Assembly: GCA_963848475.1 (NCBI GenBank)
Contig: CAWKDW010000013.1
Location: forward strand, 1-64,000
Direction of reading: 5' to 3'
Source: Solirubrobacter sp963848475
GTDB taxonomy: Bacteria; Actinomycetota; Thermoleophilia; Solirubrobacterales; Solirubrobacteraceae
DNA length: 64,000 nt
Shown here piece after piece: positions 1-9,336 of this stretch. Numbering within the stretch: the first letter of the stretch is position 1; each line of letters starts with the position of its first letter. The notes beneath the pieces are model-generated. The model was given only the letters and a program-made list of their open reading frames with translations, was not told the DNA's origin and did no database searches. A program made the position numbers and the translations under genes.

Positions 1-59
1 ACCGCCACCGAGCGGTAGCGCGATCCTGCGCGAGACCCGCTGCGCGGCGCGGTAGAGCG

Positions 60-577
60 TCAGCGGCTGGCGCAGCGGGCGAAGCCGCGCGACACGCGCT
101 GGCGAGCCGCCGCCTCCGAACGGCAAGCCCCCGCGATACGGGCATAGTCGCGCTCCTCGATGACATGCGCCGTGATCGCGTCGCGCTGGTCGCCACGCAG
201 GTGCCGTAGCAGGCTCGGCGGCTCCGATCCTCCTGCTCGGGCGCCGGCGCGCCCGCGACGACCAGCAGCTCGCCGCCGAGCGCCTCGCGCAGCCCGCGCT
301 CCGCGGTCCGGCGGCGTCGAAGGTCCACGAGGCGACGCGCGGCAATCGTGTACAGCGAGCCGGCGGCGGCGTGCCCCCGGGCACAAGCGCGTGCGCGCGA
401 CCAGCGCGCCGCCGCAACGTCTCCGCGGCCAGGTCGGCCGCGGCCTGGCGCCCCGCCGGCGAAGGAAGTACGACTCCACCTGGCGCACGTGCACGCGCAC
501 GGTGCCAAAGGCGCCGAACGTCTCGGCGTCGGCGCAGTGAGCAGATCCTCGTCGGTCGCTCTGGAGTAGTCGGTCAT
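60..577 (-). pseudogene. Broken ECF sigma factor
   Basis: Reading the minus strand in more than one frame rebuilds an ECF sigma factor. An N-terminal piece (DAETFGAF, then VRQVESYFLRR) is followed by a damaged region 2 and a clear region 4 (LRGDQRDAITAHVIEERDYARI, ending QRVSRGFAR). No single frame covers it, so at least two shifts are needed. The closest relative in the window is the intact sigma factor at 2591-3106, which shares the VI-ERDY and RQRVSRG signatures, so this is probably a decayed paralogue. Sequence below 60 continues the sigma-like frame toward the window edge. Confidence 0.6.
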
Positions 578-1389
578 CGCCCCTATCTCGCAGCAGCCGG
601 TCCAGCTGTGACAGAGCCTCTCAGCTCGCGCGTCGCGCCGTCATTCAGTCGACCGGTCACGACCGTGACGCCGACGGCCGACCCACCACAACGCACCGCG
701 CGCCGGAGCCGCCTCTGCCCGGGGGCGCGACCTCAGCGCTGCCCTCGCCGAAAAGGCTGAGCGGCGTGAAAGGCGCGCGGCGAGGGGCGTCCAATCAGGC
801 CGAGCCGTCGGCGGGTGGGGAAGCGCAATGAGTCAGATCGGGGCTCAGCACGCTGGCCGACCTACGGCATCGCCGCCGGTCGGCCGGTCTCATGCGCGGC
901 CGCGGAACCGGCGAGGCGGGGGGCGATCCGCGGTCGAGGCAGCGCCGATCGCGCCGAGCCGCGCGGGGACTCGAGACGGCCCGGCGCTCCGCGACATTGC
1001 AAGCGGGCCCTCAACGACTGCGTAACCGCCGGCAAGTCCTGGTCCGCGCCGCGCGCGACGCGCAACTCGACTTCCGCATGCGCGACGAGGTCGAGCGCGA
1101 ACTGGACGCGCTCGACGCCGACCTGGCTCGAGTCCAGGCGTCAGCGACGAGGTGCTCGTGCTGATCATCCAGCGCCACGACATGACGTCTCGGGCGCGTC
1201 CACGCGCGCGTGGACGCGGCCTACAAGGCGGCCCTCGGGCTCCTGCCGCCGAGCGCGACCATGGCGATTCCGGTGCCGAGCAGCGGCAAGAGCAAGGCTG
1301 GCTCGACGGTGCGAGGCCGAATCGGACCCTGTCCCAGGGCAGGCTCCGTATCGTCATTGGGCAGAGGACGGTCGCGGACGGCGAGCGTG
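578..1389. other. No supported gene; possible decayed coding DNA
   Basis: Very GC-rich DNA without a convincing intact gene. A short plus-strand frame near 1060-1165 reads like a charged helix (MRDEVERELDALDADLARV), and 1210-1330 may belong to the broken gene that follows. Nothing can be named. Confidence 0.4.
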
Positions 1390-1792
1390 ACGTGGGGATC
1401 AGCGGAATCGGCGCTCGCGCTGTTGCGCACGCTGGATCAGGATCGACGCAGTGCGGAGGACCAGGAGCGACTGATCCCTCACGGCTGCGGCCTCATCCTG
1501 ATGATGGGCTCGCCGGTTAGAATCGACTGGGACGTCGAACACCATGGCGACGTGGTTCGTGTCACACAACGTAGTCGTCTGCGACGGAATCGCCGTCGGG
1601 GCCGAGCGCGGGATCTGCACCATGTGTCGATGTGCCAGCGACCGAGTACCGCGAGCAGGTCGCAGCGCTTGTGGAGGCGTCGAGCAGTTTTTCGCTGCGA
1701 GCCCGAAGAACGCGCTCGACGACTCGTACGACCGTGAGCAATACGCGGAGTTCTGGCGAGAGTTCGAAGCCCGTCTCACAGCCGCGAGCTGA
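1390..1792 (+). pseudogene. Frameshifted hypothetical gene
   Basis: Three overlapping plus-strand frames join into one protein-like reading. SAESALALLRTLDQD and HGCGLILMMG lead to IDWDVEHHGDVVRV, then SHNVVVCDGIAVGAERG in a second frame, then ATEYREQVAALVEASSSF, ending FFAASPKNALDDSYDREQYAEFW and FEARL. I do not recognise a named family. At least two shifts separate the pieces, so it is either decayed or damaged by sequencing errors. It lies in the degraded left end of the accessory region. Confidence 0.45.
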
Positions 1793-1940
1793 CTTTCGCT
1801 ATCAGACGAATCTCGGCACCGCTCCCGACGGGCGGATCGCGCGGACCGCGCTGCTGCATTGAGGCAAAGGGAGCAGCGACGCGAGCGCGTCCCGGCCAAG
1901 TTCCGCTTGTGGACGGTTCAGGACTGTTCGAGGAGTCGCC

Positions 1941-2594
1941 TCAGCGTCGGAAGCGCATGGTGACACGTGTCGGTCGGCGGGAGGTGGGCACTACTTCGGC
2001 CATGCGGAGGCGGTCGAGGGTCGCGAAGGCTTGGTCCTTGGTTTGCTGGGAGGCTTGGTGACCGATGTAGACGAGTGCGTGGAAGCTGCGTCCCGCTTCG
2101 CTGAACTCGAACATGAGGCTCTCCATCGCCGGTAGGCAGGTCTCCAGCTGGGTGCCGAGGGCTGGGGCGAAGTGCGCGGGGCGGGGGGCGAAGAGGTGGG
2201 CGGCCCGACGTTCCTGCAGCGTGACCAATGCGTCGCGCGAGGTCATGCTGGCGGCGGCTCCGTCGGGCTGGTGGCTGCAGCGGCCGTGCTGGTAGGCGAG
2301 CGGGAACGTGGCGATTGAGAGCACCTCGTGCGGGTCGGAGAGGTGCGGCGTCAGCGTCTCGCGCGCGATGAACCAGTGCGGCGGCAGGCTGACCTCGATC
2401 CCGTTCTTGACCGTCGTGGACCATTGCGCCGGCGGCGGGGTCGCTACGCGTTCCTCGTCGTGCGGCCGGGCGACGATCGCTACTGCCATCAGCGCCGCGA
2501 CCAGCAGCGCCATGACCGGCCGCGCCCGGCGGCGCCGCTGTCGCCTGCGTGCCGCCGTGTACAGCGCCGCTTCAAGGAACGGCAACTCGCTCAT
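1941..2594 (-). CDS. Membrane protein coupled to ECF sigma factor
   Basis: A 217-residue protein starting MSELPFLEAALYTAARRR. A basic stretch at about 15-28 precedes one hydrophobic segment (about 31-47, MALLVAALMAVAIVA). A roughly 165-residue extracytoplasmic part follows, with several Cys and His and no family I recognise. The start overlaps the sigma stop by ATGA, so the two genes are translationally coupled. One cytoplasm-to-outside pass and this position fit an anti-sigma or sensor role, which is inference from context. A longer upstream reading of the frame is only the sigma gene read out of phase. Confidence 0.7.
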   Translation of the reverse strand: MSELPFLEAALYTAARRRQRRRRARPVMALLVAALMAVAIVARPHDEERVATPPPAQWSTTVKNGIEVSLPPHWFIARETLTPHLSDPHEVLSIATFPLAYQHGRCSHQPDGAAASMTSRDALVTLQERRAAHLFAPRPAHFAPALGTQLETCLPAMESLMFEFSEAGRSFHALVYIGHQASQQTKDQAFATLDRLRMAEVVPTSRRPTRVTMRFRR

Positions 2595-3106
2595 TCGGAC
2601 TCCTCCGCGATCGAACGCAATGTCGAGAGCCCTCGGCTGACTCGTTGACGCACCACGCTCGTCGAGCAGCGCAAGTCGGCCGCGATCGCGCGGTAGTCGC
2701 GTTCGTCGATCACGCGCGCCCGGACCGCTTGCGCCTGGTCGGCGGGCAGGTGGGCCAGCAGCGCCTCGACTCGCTCGTCGGCCCCGATCCGCGCGATCCG
2801 CTCGAGCGCCTCGTCCTCGAGCACCATCACCGGCATCCGCAGTCGCCGCCGCGCCCGATCCTCCACCGCGCCCTTCTCGCACGCCCTGCGGAACTGGTTC
2901 GCGGCGATCCCGAGCAGCCACGCCACCGCCGTGCCGCGCGCGGGATCGAACTTGCGCACGCTCACCAGCGCGGCGGCGAACGTCTCCGCGGCGAGGTCCG
3001 CCGCCAGTTCGGGCTCGCCCATCCGCCGCATCAAGAACCCGAGCACCAGTCGCTCGTGCGCGCGGTAGAACGCGGCGAACGTCTCAGGGTCTGCAGACAA
3101 CGTCAC
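2591..3106 (-). CDS. ECF-type RNA polymerase sigma factor
   Basis: A 171-residue ECF sigma factor. Region 2 spans about 8-70 (ETFAAFYRAHERLVLGFLMRR, then AADLAAETFAAAL and WLLGIAANQFRR). Region 4 spans about 110-165, with RVIDERDYRAIAADL and the helix-turn-helix end RQRVSRGLSTLRS. Such factors direct RNA polymerase to a small stress or envelope regulon and are usually held by a co-transcribed anti-sigma factor. Here the coupled partner is the membrane protein at 1941-2594. A broken paralogue lies at 60-577. Confidence 0.85.
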   Translation of the reverse strand: MTLSADPETFAAFYRAHERLVLGFLMRRMGEPELAADLAAETFAAALVSVRKFDPARGTAVAWLLGIAANQFRRACEKGAVEDRARRRLRMPVMVLEDEALERIARIGADERVEALLAHLPADQAQAVRARVIDERDYRAIAADLRCSTSVVRQRVSRGLSTLRSIAEESE

Positions 3107-3409
3107 ACCAGCGGTTTCCGCCCCACCCCCAGAATGTGACCAACGACCCCCGCAAGGTCCAACAACCCGCCACCGTCACCCGCACCGGTCGTGTACGCCA
3201 AGCGGAGGCGACAAGATGGGCGCGATGACCCGACCGTCAGGGCCAGGTCGATGAACGTTTTCAGTTCGTCGACATGCGTAACTTCCCGAGTCAGGGCACG
3301 TCGGCCCGCAGGCACGCGCTCGCAAGCGGCCGCTGCATCTGCCTCGAAGCGGTAGCCAGTATTCGGGGCCGGTCGAGAAGTCCCACGCCATGGTGGGCCA
3401 AGCCTACGC
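3107..3409. other. Intergenic, possible acyl-CoA dehydrogenase start remnant
   Basis: No intact gene. A minus-strand frame beginning at 3391 opens MAWDFSTGPEY, which resembles the start of acyl-CoA dehydrogenases (MAWDF-T-PEF) but loses the resemblance within a dozen residues. It may be the stub of a deleted gene. Confidence 0.25.
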
Positions 3410-4636
3410 CTACGCATGCGGCTCGAGCCTGCGCCGCAGCAGCGAGCGCTCCGCGGGCGAGGGCGCGAGCTCGAGCGCCCGGGCGTCGGCGAGCCGGGCG
3501 CCGTCGGGGTCGCCTGCGCGGCGCAGCAGCTCGGCGCGGGTGGCGTGCAGCAGGTGGTAGCCGTCCAGCGCGCGCTCGAGGCCGGCGAGCTCGTCGAGCG
3601 CCGCGGCCGGGCCGTGCACCTCGGCGAGCGCGACCGCGCGGTTGAGGCGCACGACCGGCGTGTCCTGCACGCCGACCAGGCGGTCGTAGAAGGCGAGGAC
3701 GGTGGGCCAGTCGGTGGGGCCGTCGGCCAGGTGGGTGGCGACGATCGCGGCCTGCAGGACGTAGGGGCCGGGCGGGCCTAGGCGCGCCGCGCGGTCGACC
3801 AGCCGGCGGCCCTGCGCGATGGCCGCCGCGTCCCACCGCGCGCGGTCCTGGTCGGCGAGTAGCACGAGCTCGCCGTCGGCGTCGGTGCGCGCCCCGCGCC
3901 GCGCGTCGTGGAGGGTCATGAGCGCCAGCAGGCCGAGCGCCTCGCGCTCGTCGGGCATGAGCGCGCAGAGGATCGACGCCAGGCGGATGGCCTCGGCGCA
4001 CAGCTCCCGGCGCACCAGCGCGTCCCCGCTGGACGCGGCGTAGCCCTCGTTGAAGATCAGGTACATCGTGGCGAGGACCGCGGGCAGCCGGTCGGGCAGC
4101 GCGGCGTCGCGCGGGACGGCGAAGGCGATGCCCGCGTCGCGCAGCTTGCGCTTGGCGCGCACGACGCGCTGCTGCATCGTCGTCTCGGAGACCAGGAAGG
4201 CGCGGGCGACCTCCGGGGTCTGCAGGCCGCCGACGAGCCGCAGGGTCAGCCCCACCCGCGCCTCGAGGGCGAGCGCCGGGTGGCAGCAGGCGAAGATCAG
4301 CGCCAGGCGGTCGTCTGGGATGGGCATGGGGTCGTCGTCCTCCTCGCCGGGCACGGCCCGCTCGAGCTCGGCGGCCAGCACCGCCGCCTTGTCGGCGAAG
4401 CGCTTGGCGCGCCGCAGGCGGTCGATCGCCTTGTTGCGCGCTGTCCGGGCGATCCAGGCGGCCGGCTCGTCGGGCACGCCGTCGCGCGGCCAGCGCTCGA
4501 GCGCGACGACGAAGGCCTCCTGGACCGCCTCCTCGGCCAGGTCGACGTCGCGCAGCACGCGGGCCAGCACCGCGACCGCCCGTCCCGCGCCGTCGCGGAA
4601 CAGGCGGTCGACCTCGAGCGCGGCGCTCGCGTTCAG
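3410..4636 (-). CDS. ECF42-type sigma factor with C-terminal TPR-like extension
   Basis: About 408 residues. Region 2 (VDRLFRDGAGRAVAVLARVL, EEAVQEAFVVALERWP, WIARTARNKAIDRLRR) and region 4 (LTLRLVGGLQTPEVARAFLV, QRVVRAKRKLRDA) are followed by a long helical C-terminal half (from about 185). It contains YLIFNEGYAAS, LCAEAIRLA and VRLNRAVALAEVHGP, typical of ECF42 factors. The neighbour is the DGPF/YCII protein expected for this group. No ATG or GTG lies near the start; a CTG at 4636 overlaps the YCII stop (CTGA) and is the most plausible start. The family's regulons are mostly unknown, and no anti-sigma factor is present. Confidence 0.85.
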   Translation of the reverse strand: MNASAALEVDRLFRDGAGRAVAVLARVLRDVDLAEEAVQEAFVVALERWPRDGVPDEPAAWIARTARNKAIDRLRRAKRFADKAAVLAAELERAVPGEEDDDPMPIPDDRLALIFACCHPALALEARVGLTLRLVGGLQTPEVARAFLVSETTMQQRVVRAKRKLRDAGIAFAVPRDAALPDRLPAVLATMYLIFNEGYAASSGDALVRRELCAEAIRLASILCALMPDEREALGLLALMTLHDARRGARTDADGELVLLADQDRARWDAAAIAQGRRLVDRAARLGPPGPYVLQAAIVATHLADGPTDWPTVLAFYDRLVGVQDTPVVRLNRAVALAEVHGPAAALDELAGLERALDGYHLLHATRAELLRRAGDPDGARLADARALELAPSPAERSLLRRRLEPHA

Positions 4637-5016
4637 GAGGCGGCCGTCCCGGCGGCGTCGCTGTTCTCGGTGATGTCGGTGCCGCCGGCCGCCGGGCGCA
4701 CCTCGATCGCGGCGCCCCACTGGACGGCCGGCACCTTCTTGGCCCAGGCGATCGCCTCGTCGAGGTCGGCCACCTCGACGACGTAGTAGCCCGCGAGCTG
4801 CTCCTTGGTCTCCACGAACGGGCCGTCGGTCAGCACGACCTCGCCGCCACCGCGGACGGTGGTCGCCGTCGTCGACGGCTGCAGGCCCGAGCCGCCGCGC
4901 AGCACGCCGGCGGCGGCGGCCTCGTTGTTGAACGCCGCCCACGGCGCCATCGTCTCGGGCGTGGGCTCGAAGTCCGTCTCCTCCATCCAGATCGTCAGCA
5001 GGTACTGCATCGTCAT
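4633..5016 (-). CDS. YCII/DGPF-domain protein
   Basis: A 127-residue protein starting MTMQYLLTIW behind a strong GAGGAGG ribosome site. It carries the DGPF motif inside LTDGPFVETKEQLAGYYVVE, an acidic loop, and the C-terminal ALDE-like stretch DLDEAIAWAKKVP. DGPF proteins are encoded beside ECF42 sigma factors across bacteria and adopt a YciI-like alpha/beta fold. Their biochemical role is not settled. The 3' end overlaps the sigma gene, so the pair is one transcription unit. Confidence 0.88.
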   Translation of the reverse strand: MTMQYLLTIWMEETDFEPTPETMAPWAAFNNEAAAAGVLRGGSGLQPSTTATTVRGGGEVVLTDGPFVETKEQLAGYYVVEVADLDEAIAWAKKVPAVQWGAAIEVRPAAGGTDITENSDAAGTAAS

Positions 5017-5217
5017 GTCCCTCCTCGGGCTGTGGTGCGCCGGCCCCGATGACCGCCGCGGTTCGACCCATGGACGAACGACAGCCGACCGGATCGACCG
5101 GCGCAAGAACGCCGACGCGCCAGCTCTGCTGGGTGCGCCCGGTCACACGTCGCGGTAGTACGACCTCGCCGAGCAGGGCGGGCCGTGAGACCACTTCGAA
5201 CCACCAGAAGACGCGAG

Positions 5218-5537
5218 ATGCACGCTACCTCACACGACGGCGGCACCATCCGGGCCGCGAGCCTGGTCCGGGTGTCCACGAAGGGTCAGGCCGACAAGGG
5301 TCTCAGCCTCGACGAGCAGGACCGCAGGGTCGCCAAGGACATCAGCGACCAAGGAGTGGACCCCTGCGGGCGAGTACCGCGAGCCGGGGGTGTCGGGCAA
5401 GCGAAAGGACCGCCCCGAGCTTGACCGGCTGCTGGCCGACGCCGAGGTGCGCTGTTCGACGGCGTCGTGGTGGCGAAGCTCGACCGGCCGGGCCGCAACT
5501 TCGCCCACTTGGTCGCCGTGAAGACCCAGGGCGCTTC
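5218..5537 (+). pseudogene. Serine recombinase N-terminal remnant
   Basis: The joined frames give the resolvase N-terminal domain: RAASLVRVSTKGQADKGLSL with the catalytic Ser in VRVST, then LDEQDRRVAKDISDQG, EYREPGVSGKRKDRPELDRL, and VVVAKLDRPGRNFAHLV (the LDR helix). Two shifts break it, near 5350 and 5452. It stops after about 105 residues, so the recombinase and DNA-binding domains are gone. This is a mobile-element relic. Confidence 0.75.
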
Positions 5538-5880
5538 CTACTTTGCCCCTGGTGACACGGACCCGAGTCCTGGGCCTAGTACTCGGACGTCTGCTTTTGG
5601 CGAGTGGAGTGAGTCCGACAACCATGGCTTCGCGAACGAGCTGGACTATCTGAGGTCGCTCAAGAAGGACGACAGCTACACCTTCACGTATTCGTTCGAG
5701 TACATCGCCAAGCACCATGGAAACGGCAACTACGACATCGACACGGCGAACATGGGTGTCCGCGTCGAGTGGGATGACTCAAACGCGGGATACGTGGTCT
5801 CCTACGACGTTCCCCGACATGTACAAGATCGATCCGGCGCAGGGGAACGGCGATCCTCAGGAATCAGGCGGACCCCCTGA
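5538..5880 (+). pseudogene. Truncated fragment of unknown gene, lower GC
   Basis: Directly after the recombinase relic the reading switches to an unrelated protein-like stretch (FGEWSESDNHGFANELDYL, DDSYTFTYSFEYIAKHHGNG, VRVEWDDSNAGYVVSYDVP, continuing MYKIDPAQGNGDP in another frame). Base use looks less GC-rich than in the neighbours. It has no start of its own and no recognisable family. It is probably the 3' part of a gene joined to the relic by a deletion. Confidence 0.4.
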
Positions 5881-6228
5881 CCGCGCACGCCTCCGAGACG
5901 ACCTTCGCGATCGCGGGGTGACCGACGCTCTCGCGCGGCGAAGTCCCGCGGGAGCGCCGGGGCGGCGATCCGGCTCGAAGACTGCGGCTTTCGCCTCGCG
6001 GAAGCGGCTACGCCTGGAGCGGCGACGACGAGGTTTCGAGAACGTCGATAGGCACTACCGCGCTCAGCCCCGCTCGCTGTGCCTATTCGTCGGGACCAGA
6101 GCGCAGACCGACTTGATCAAAGCACGACTTCCGCGTCTGGCGGTTCGAAGCGGTGTGTCCGTGAGCATCCCATGCGCTGCAGGTCCCAGCGGGTTCACAA
6201 GCGCGCGAAGTTGCGGGAAGCTCTGCCG
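5881..6228. other. Non-coding or decayed gap
   Basis: No frame here shows conserved motifs or a credible start. I see nothing to name. Confidence 0.4.
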
Positions 6229-6948
6229 ATGCACGACGTGTCCCGCGTCGACCGAGCAGAGTTAGACGCCGACCGCACACAGCTCACGAGCCTGCCCGCG
6301 GATGCGCCATGCGCGCTTCCGGTCGGCAGAGTCCGGCGGTACTTGGAGGCGTTGGCCGTGGTCGTGCCCACGCTTGACGAACCGCCCGAATCCCGCCCGG
6401 TCGCGGCAAGCTGGGACGCAGCATTTCGACAAGCCGAAGCGCACAAGAGCGTCGACATCAAGCTGCCGTCGCTAGGGCCCGCGCCCGAGCCGTTGCTCGC
6501 ACCGGCTTCACGGTCGCAACCATGGTCATTCCGCCGGCTGGTCCGCTGGCCGAGCCGCAGCACGGTTGGCGTGATCGTCGTCGGAGCGGTGATCCTGGTG
6601 ACTACCTCCGCATTGGGGCATGACCTGCCGCAAAAGATCGGCGAGGCAGTGATATTTGCGCTGGTTGGCGCCCGGGCTATGGGAACGGTCATCACACGGC
6701 AGTTGCGCAAGCGTGGGCCCGCGGAGGAACTCGATGAGGCCACATGGTCCGAGCCGGGTGTGCTCGTCGGATTCGTTCTGATCAGCGGGACGTATGCAGC
6801 CGCGACGGCCGCAACCTACGCAGGTTGCAGGTGGGCCGGCATCGATGTTTCTCGCACCGGAGCACTCCTCGTCGGACTTCTGGTGACGCTGTCGCTCGCA
6901 CTCGAATACGGCGTGGTTTCCGCGGAGCGACTGTCGCCGATGAAATAG
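6229..6948 (+). CDS. Hypothetical membrane protein
   Basis: A 239-residue protein if it starts at the ATG (MHDVSRVDRAELDADR) preceded by GGGAAG. The N-terminal half is soluble with a Pro-rich stretch (about 85-95). Hydrophobic segments follow at about 115-135 (VGVIVVGAVILVTTSAL), 143-158, 180-200 (GVLVGFVLISGTYAAATAA) and 213-232 (ALLVGLLVTLSLALEYGVV). I recognise no family. The DNA looks less GC-rich than the surrounding sequence, which suggests acquisition. A longer start at 6079 is possible but less protein-like. Confidence 0.5.
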   Translation: MHDVSRVDRAELDADRTQLTSLPADAPCALPVGRVRRYLEALAVVVPTLDEPPESRPVAASWDAAFRQAEAHKSVDIKLPSLGPAPEPLLAPASRSQPWSFRRLVRWPSRSTVGVIVVGAVILVTTSALGHDLPQKIGEAVIFALVGARAMGTVITRQLRKRGPAEELDEATWSEPGVLVGFVLISGTYAAATAATYAGCRWAGIDVSRTGALLVGLLVTLSLALEYGVVSAERLSPMK

Positions 6949-7178
6949 CCGATCAGGCCGCGCAGGGCCTTTACATTCGATGCTCTTCTCGGTCGCGCCG
7001 AAGCATGCCCTTTGAACTCGGTTCTCCTTTCGCGTGAACGTGCAGACAGGCGTTGGCCAGCGCGATTACTGCCGTTATGCGTGGAGCCGGGGGCACCCGA
7101 CTCCCGGCGAAGGTACGGAAGCGTCGAGAAGACACACCACCTTGTCGGGTCTGTGGGGTGTAGGCGCACCCATACCTT

Positions 7179-7952
7179 GTGAGGGTCGCGCGCGTGGCGT
7201 GCCGGTCTAGTTTGCGTGGCATGTTCGAATTGCTGGCCGCTTGTGTCGTCATGTTCACCGGATGCGGTGCCAAGGCATCAGCGACGCAGGCTGCCACGGC
7301 GCTGGAGTTCGCGAAGCCGCCGATCGTGCTGTACGACCCCGAGCAGCGCCACATGTACATCTGGGCGAGGCTCAGCCGTCCGCTTCGACACAACGTCGGA
7401 TACCCGGCGGAGGACGCGGGACAGCCCGCGAGGTTTGTGGTGCCGTTCACGCCCCGCAAGCGTTCGCACGTGGAGTACGACCCTCAATATCCGACGTGTT
7501 ACTTCGAGGAGTTGCACTTCGCCAAGCCCGCTCCGGTCCTGACGGATGGGCAGCCACTTGAGGTGTCCCTCGCGGTCAATTCCGGCCGCAAGCTGACCAC
7601 GACCGGTACCGTCGAGGTCGCCGACCTGTTCGACTCCCATCCCGACCAAGAGCTCGGCTGCGTGCGCGCCAAGGACACCCACGTCTGCGGGCAGTCGGTG
7701 ATGGGCAAGCGCGTCTCGCTCGTCGTCTCGATCGCCACGCGGACGAAGTGCGCCGTCGCTCGCGACGTGTTTCGCAGCGTCGGCGACTGGGCCGACCCGA
7801 AGTGCTCTCGGGGCCTATGCGCACGCCGGCATCGCTCCAACCGCGGGTTCCGCTGCGACAGCGGGTCGCTCGGGGGGAACCGCGTCCATCACCACTGGGA
7901 GGTCGTCTGCACCAAGGGCGGCGCCGAGGTCCGTGCCTGGGCCGAAGACTAG
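7179..7952 (+). CDS. Putative secreted lipoprotein, unknown function
   Basis: A 257-residue protein. A hydrophobic leader ends in FTGC (Cys about 29), a lipobox for attachment by Lgt and cleavage by LspA. The mature part is beta-rich with several Cys. Its last 60 residues (SVGDWADPKCSRG, RGFRCDSGS, WEVVCTKGGAEVRAW) form a Cys-containing module that I have the impression recurs in Thermoleophilia secreted proteins. GTG 7179 is used here; ATG 7221 is an alternative and still leaves a leader. No operon partner. Confidence 0.55.
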   Translation: MRVARVACRSSLRGMFELLAACVVMFTGCGAKASATQAATALEFAKPPIVLYDPEQRHMYIWARLSRPLRHNVGYPAEDAGQPARFVVPFTPRKRSHVEYDPQYPTCYFEELHFAKPAPVLTDGQPLEVSLAVNSGRKLTTTGTVEVADLFDSHPDQELGCVRAKDTHVCGQSVMGKRVSLVVSIATRTKCAVARDVFRSVGDWADPKCSRGLCARRHRSNRGFRCDSGSLGGNRVHHHWEVVCTKGGAEVRAWAED

Positions 7953-8083
7953 GGATCAAACTCGCCCGAGCCCTTGACGTTCTTGCGGGTCGCCCAGGCG
8001 GAGTCGCGACACCATTTCGTCGACAATGACCACTTTCGCGCCGCGCTATTGCTGTCCACCATGTAGGTGCCTGGTCCACGACC

Positions 8084-8917
8084 TCACAGCGTCGCCACGT
8101 ACTGGTTGGCCTTCAACTGCCAATCGGCGACCACGGAGCCCGGCACCTCGACCAGCTCCACGAAACTGCCCTTGGTGTAGTGCGCGGTCAGATAGACCTT
8201 GCCCGAGTTGCGGTCCAGGATGCCGCGCTCGATCCCGCTCTTGGTCTTCTGACCGCGGACGAGGAACTCGATGTAGGGCGTGTGATTGGGCTGCTGGCTC
8301 TTCGGTATCTGATCTAGCGCCTTCCCGCCCGGAACCACGACTCGCGTCGGCAGCTTGCCGTGGGTGTTGCCGTGACAGGCCGACGTCTTGTCGTTGCCGG
8401 AGAGCTGGACCGTGCAGGCCAGCAACTCGTCCTCCAGCAGCGGCGCCTCCTTGGCATTGAACGTCGTCCACGGGACCGCGGTAACGTTGCCCTGGGTCTT
8501 GACGGCTTCCTCGAGGATGCCCCAGCGGCCGCGGTCGTCGGTCTGGACCTGCGCCGCGGCGGGGACCAGCGAGCGGGCGACGGCCGTGTAGAACGCTGTG
8601 TCGTCGTTGAACTCGCGGCCGTCTTTGATCGCGTCGCCCACCCATTTGTCGGCCTCGGCCTTGAGCTGCTCGGCCGTGAAGGCCGGGAACTGCGTGGGAA
8701 TGCCAGCGGGCACGGCCGGCGTCTTGCTCTTGTGCTGAATCCAGCCCTTGCCGATCTTGACCTTACGCTGGAGCACGTTGGCGACGGCGGCGTTGCCGGC
8801 GCTGCGCTGCAGCGCCAAGACGTGCCCGAGGTGGTCAGGCAGCTGCTCCTCCGGGAGGCGCGCGGTCGGCCTGCGCGCCTCCTCGGAACGCCGATAAGAA
8901 CGACTGTCGAGTGTCAT
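8084..8917 (-). CDS. LQRSAGN-motif protein, candidate contractile-injection cargo
   Basis: A 277-residue protein from ATG 8917 (MTLDSRSYRRSEE; ATG 8974 is an alternative). Near residue 35 it has VLALQRSAGNAAVANVLQRK. This leader motif is common at the N-terminus of actinobacterial proteins related to DUF4157 and extracellular contractile injection systems. A central helical part (LKAEADKWVGDAIKDGREF) leads to a C-terminal beta-rich domain (IEFLVRGQKTKSGIERGI, SGKVYLTAHYTKGSFVELVE) that I cannot assign. No injection-system structural genes are in the window. The cargo or toxin role is inference from the leader alone. Confidence 0.6.
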   Translation of the reverse strand: MTLDSRSYRRSEEARRPTARLPEEQLPDHLGHVLALQRSAGNAAVANVLQRKVKIGKGWIQHKSKTPAVPAGIPTQFPAFTAEQLKAEADKWVGDAIKDGREFNDDTAFYTAVARSLVPAAAQVQTDDRGRWGILEEAVKTQGNVTAVPWTTFNAKEAPLLEDELLACTVQLSGNDKTSACHGNTHGKLPTRVVVPGGKALDQIPKSQQPNHTPYIEFLVRGQKTKSGIERGILDRNSGKVYLTAHYTKGSFVELVEVPGSVVADWQLKANQYVATL

Positions 8918-9336
8918 TGCGCGACGACTATCCCATCGCGCGACCGGGACCGGCAAGGCCGGGAAGTGGTCCATCGACAGCCCCGAATCAGGGTAGGTAG
9001 TGACCGTCTAGTCATGGCAGAAGCACGAGTTCGTCGAAGAAAGCCACTTTCGCCCGAAGCGCCAAACCAGAGAGCGACCGCGCCCCTCGCAAGCGGTCGA
9101 CTTAATGCCCTGCGCGGTCGCGGTCGAGCGCTCAGGAGGCGAACTCGCTCGGCTGCCTCCAGGACAGACGGCCATCGCGACGCGACACGGAACGCCGGGG
9201 GGGATCGCCGGCGCCGCGCGCGAGTTGGCTGGCTCCCTGGTCGACGCCAGCCCATAGCGTCCGAGCCGATAAGGACACTGGCGGCCGTGATCTACCAGCG
9301 CGACCTGAATCTGCTGTGACCGGCTTCGATGCCGGC
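8918..9336. other. Gap without a supported gene
   Basis: GC-rich sequence between divergent genes. I see no conserved frame, repeat or RNA here. Confidence 0.4.

Noticed and set aside
3176..3391. A functional acyl-CoA dehydrogenase gene
   Set aside because: Only the first dozen residues resemble the family; everything downstream is missing.
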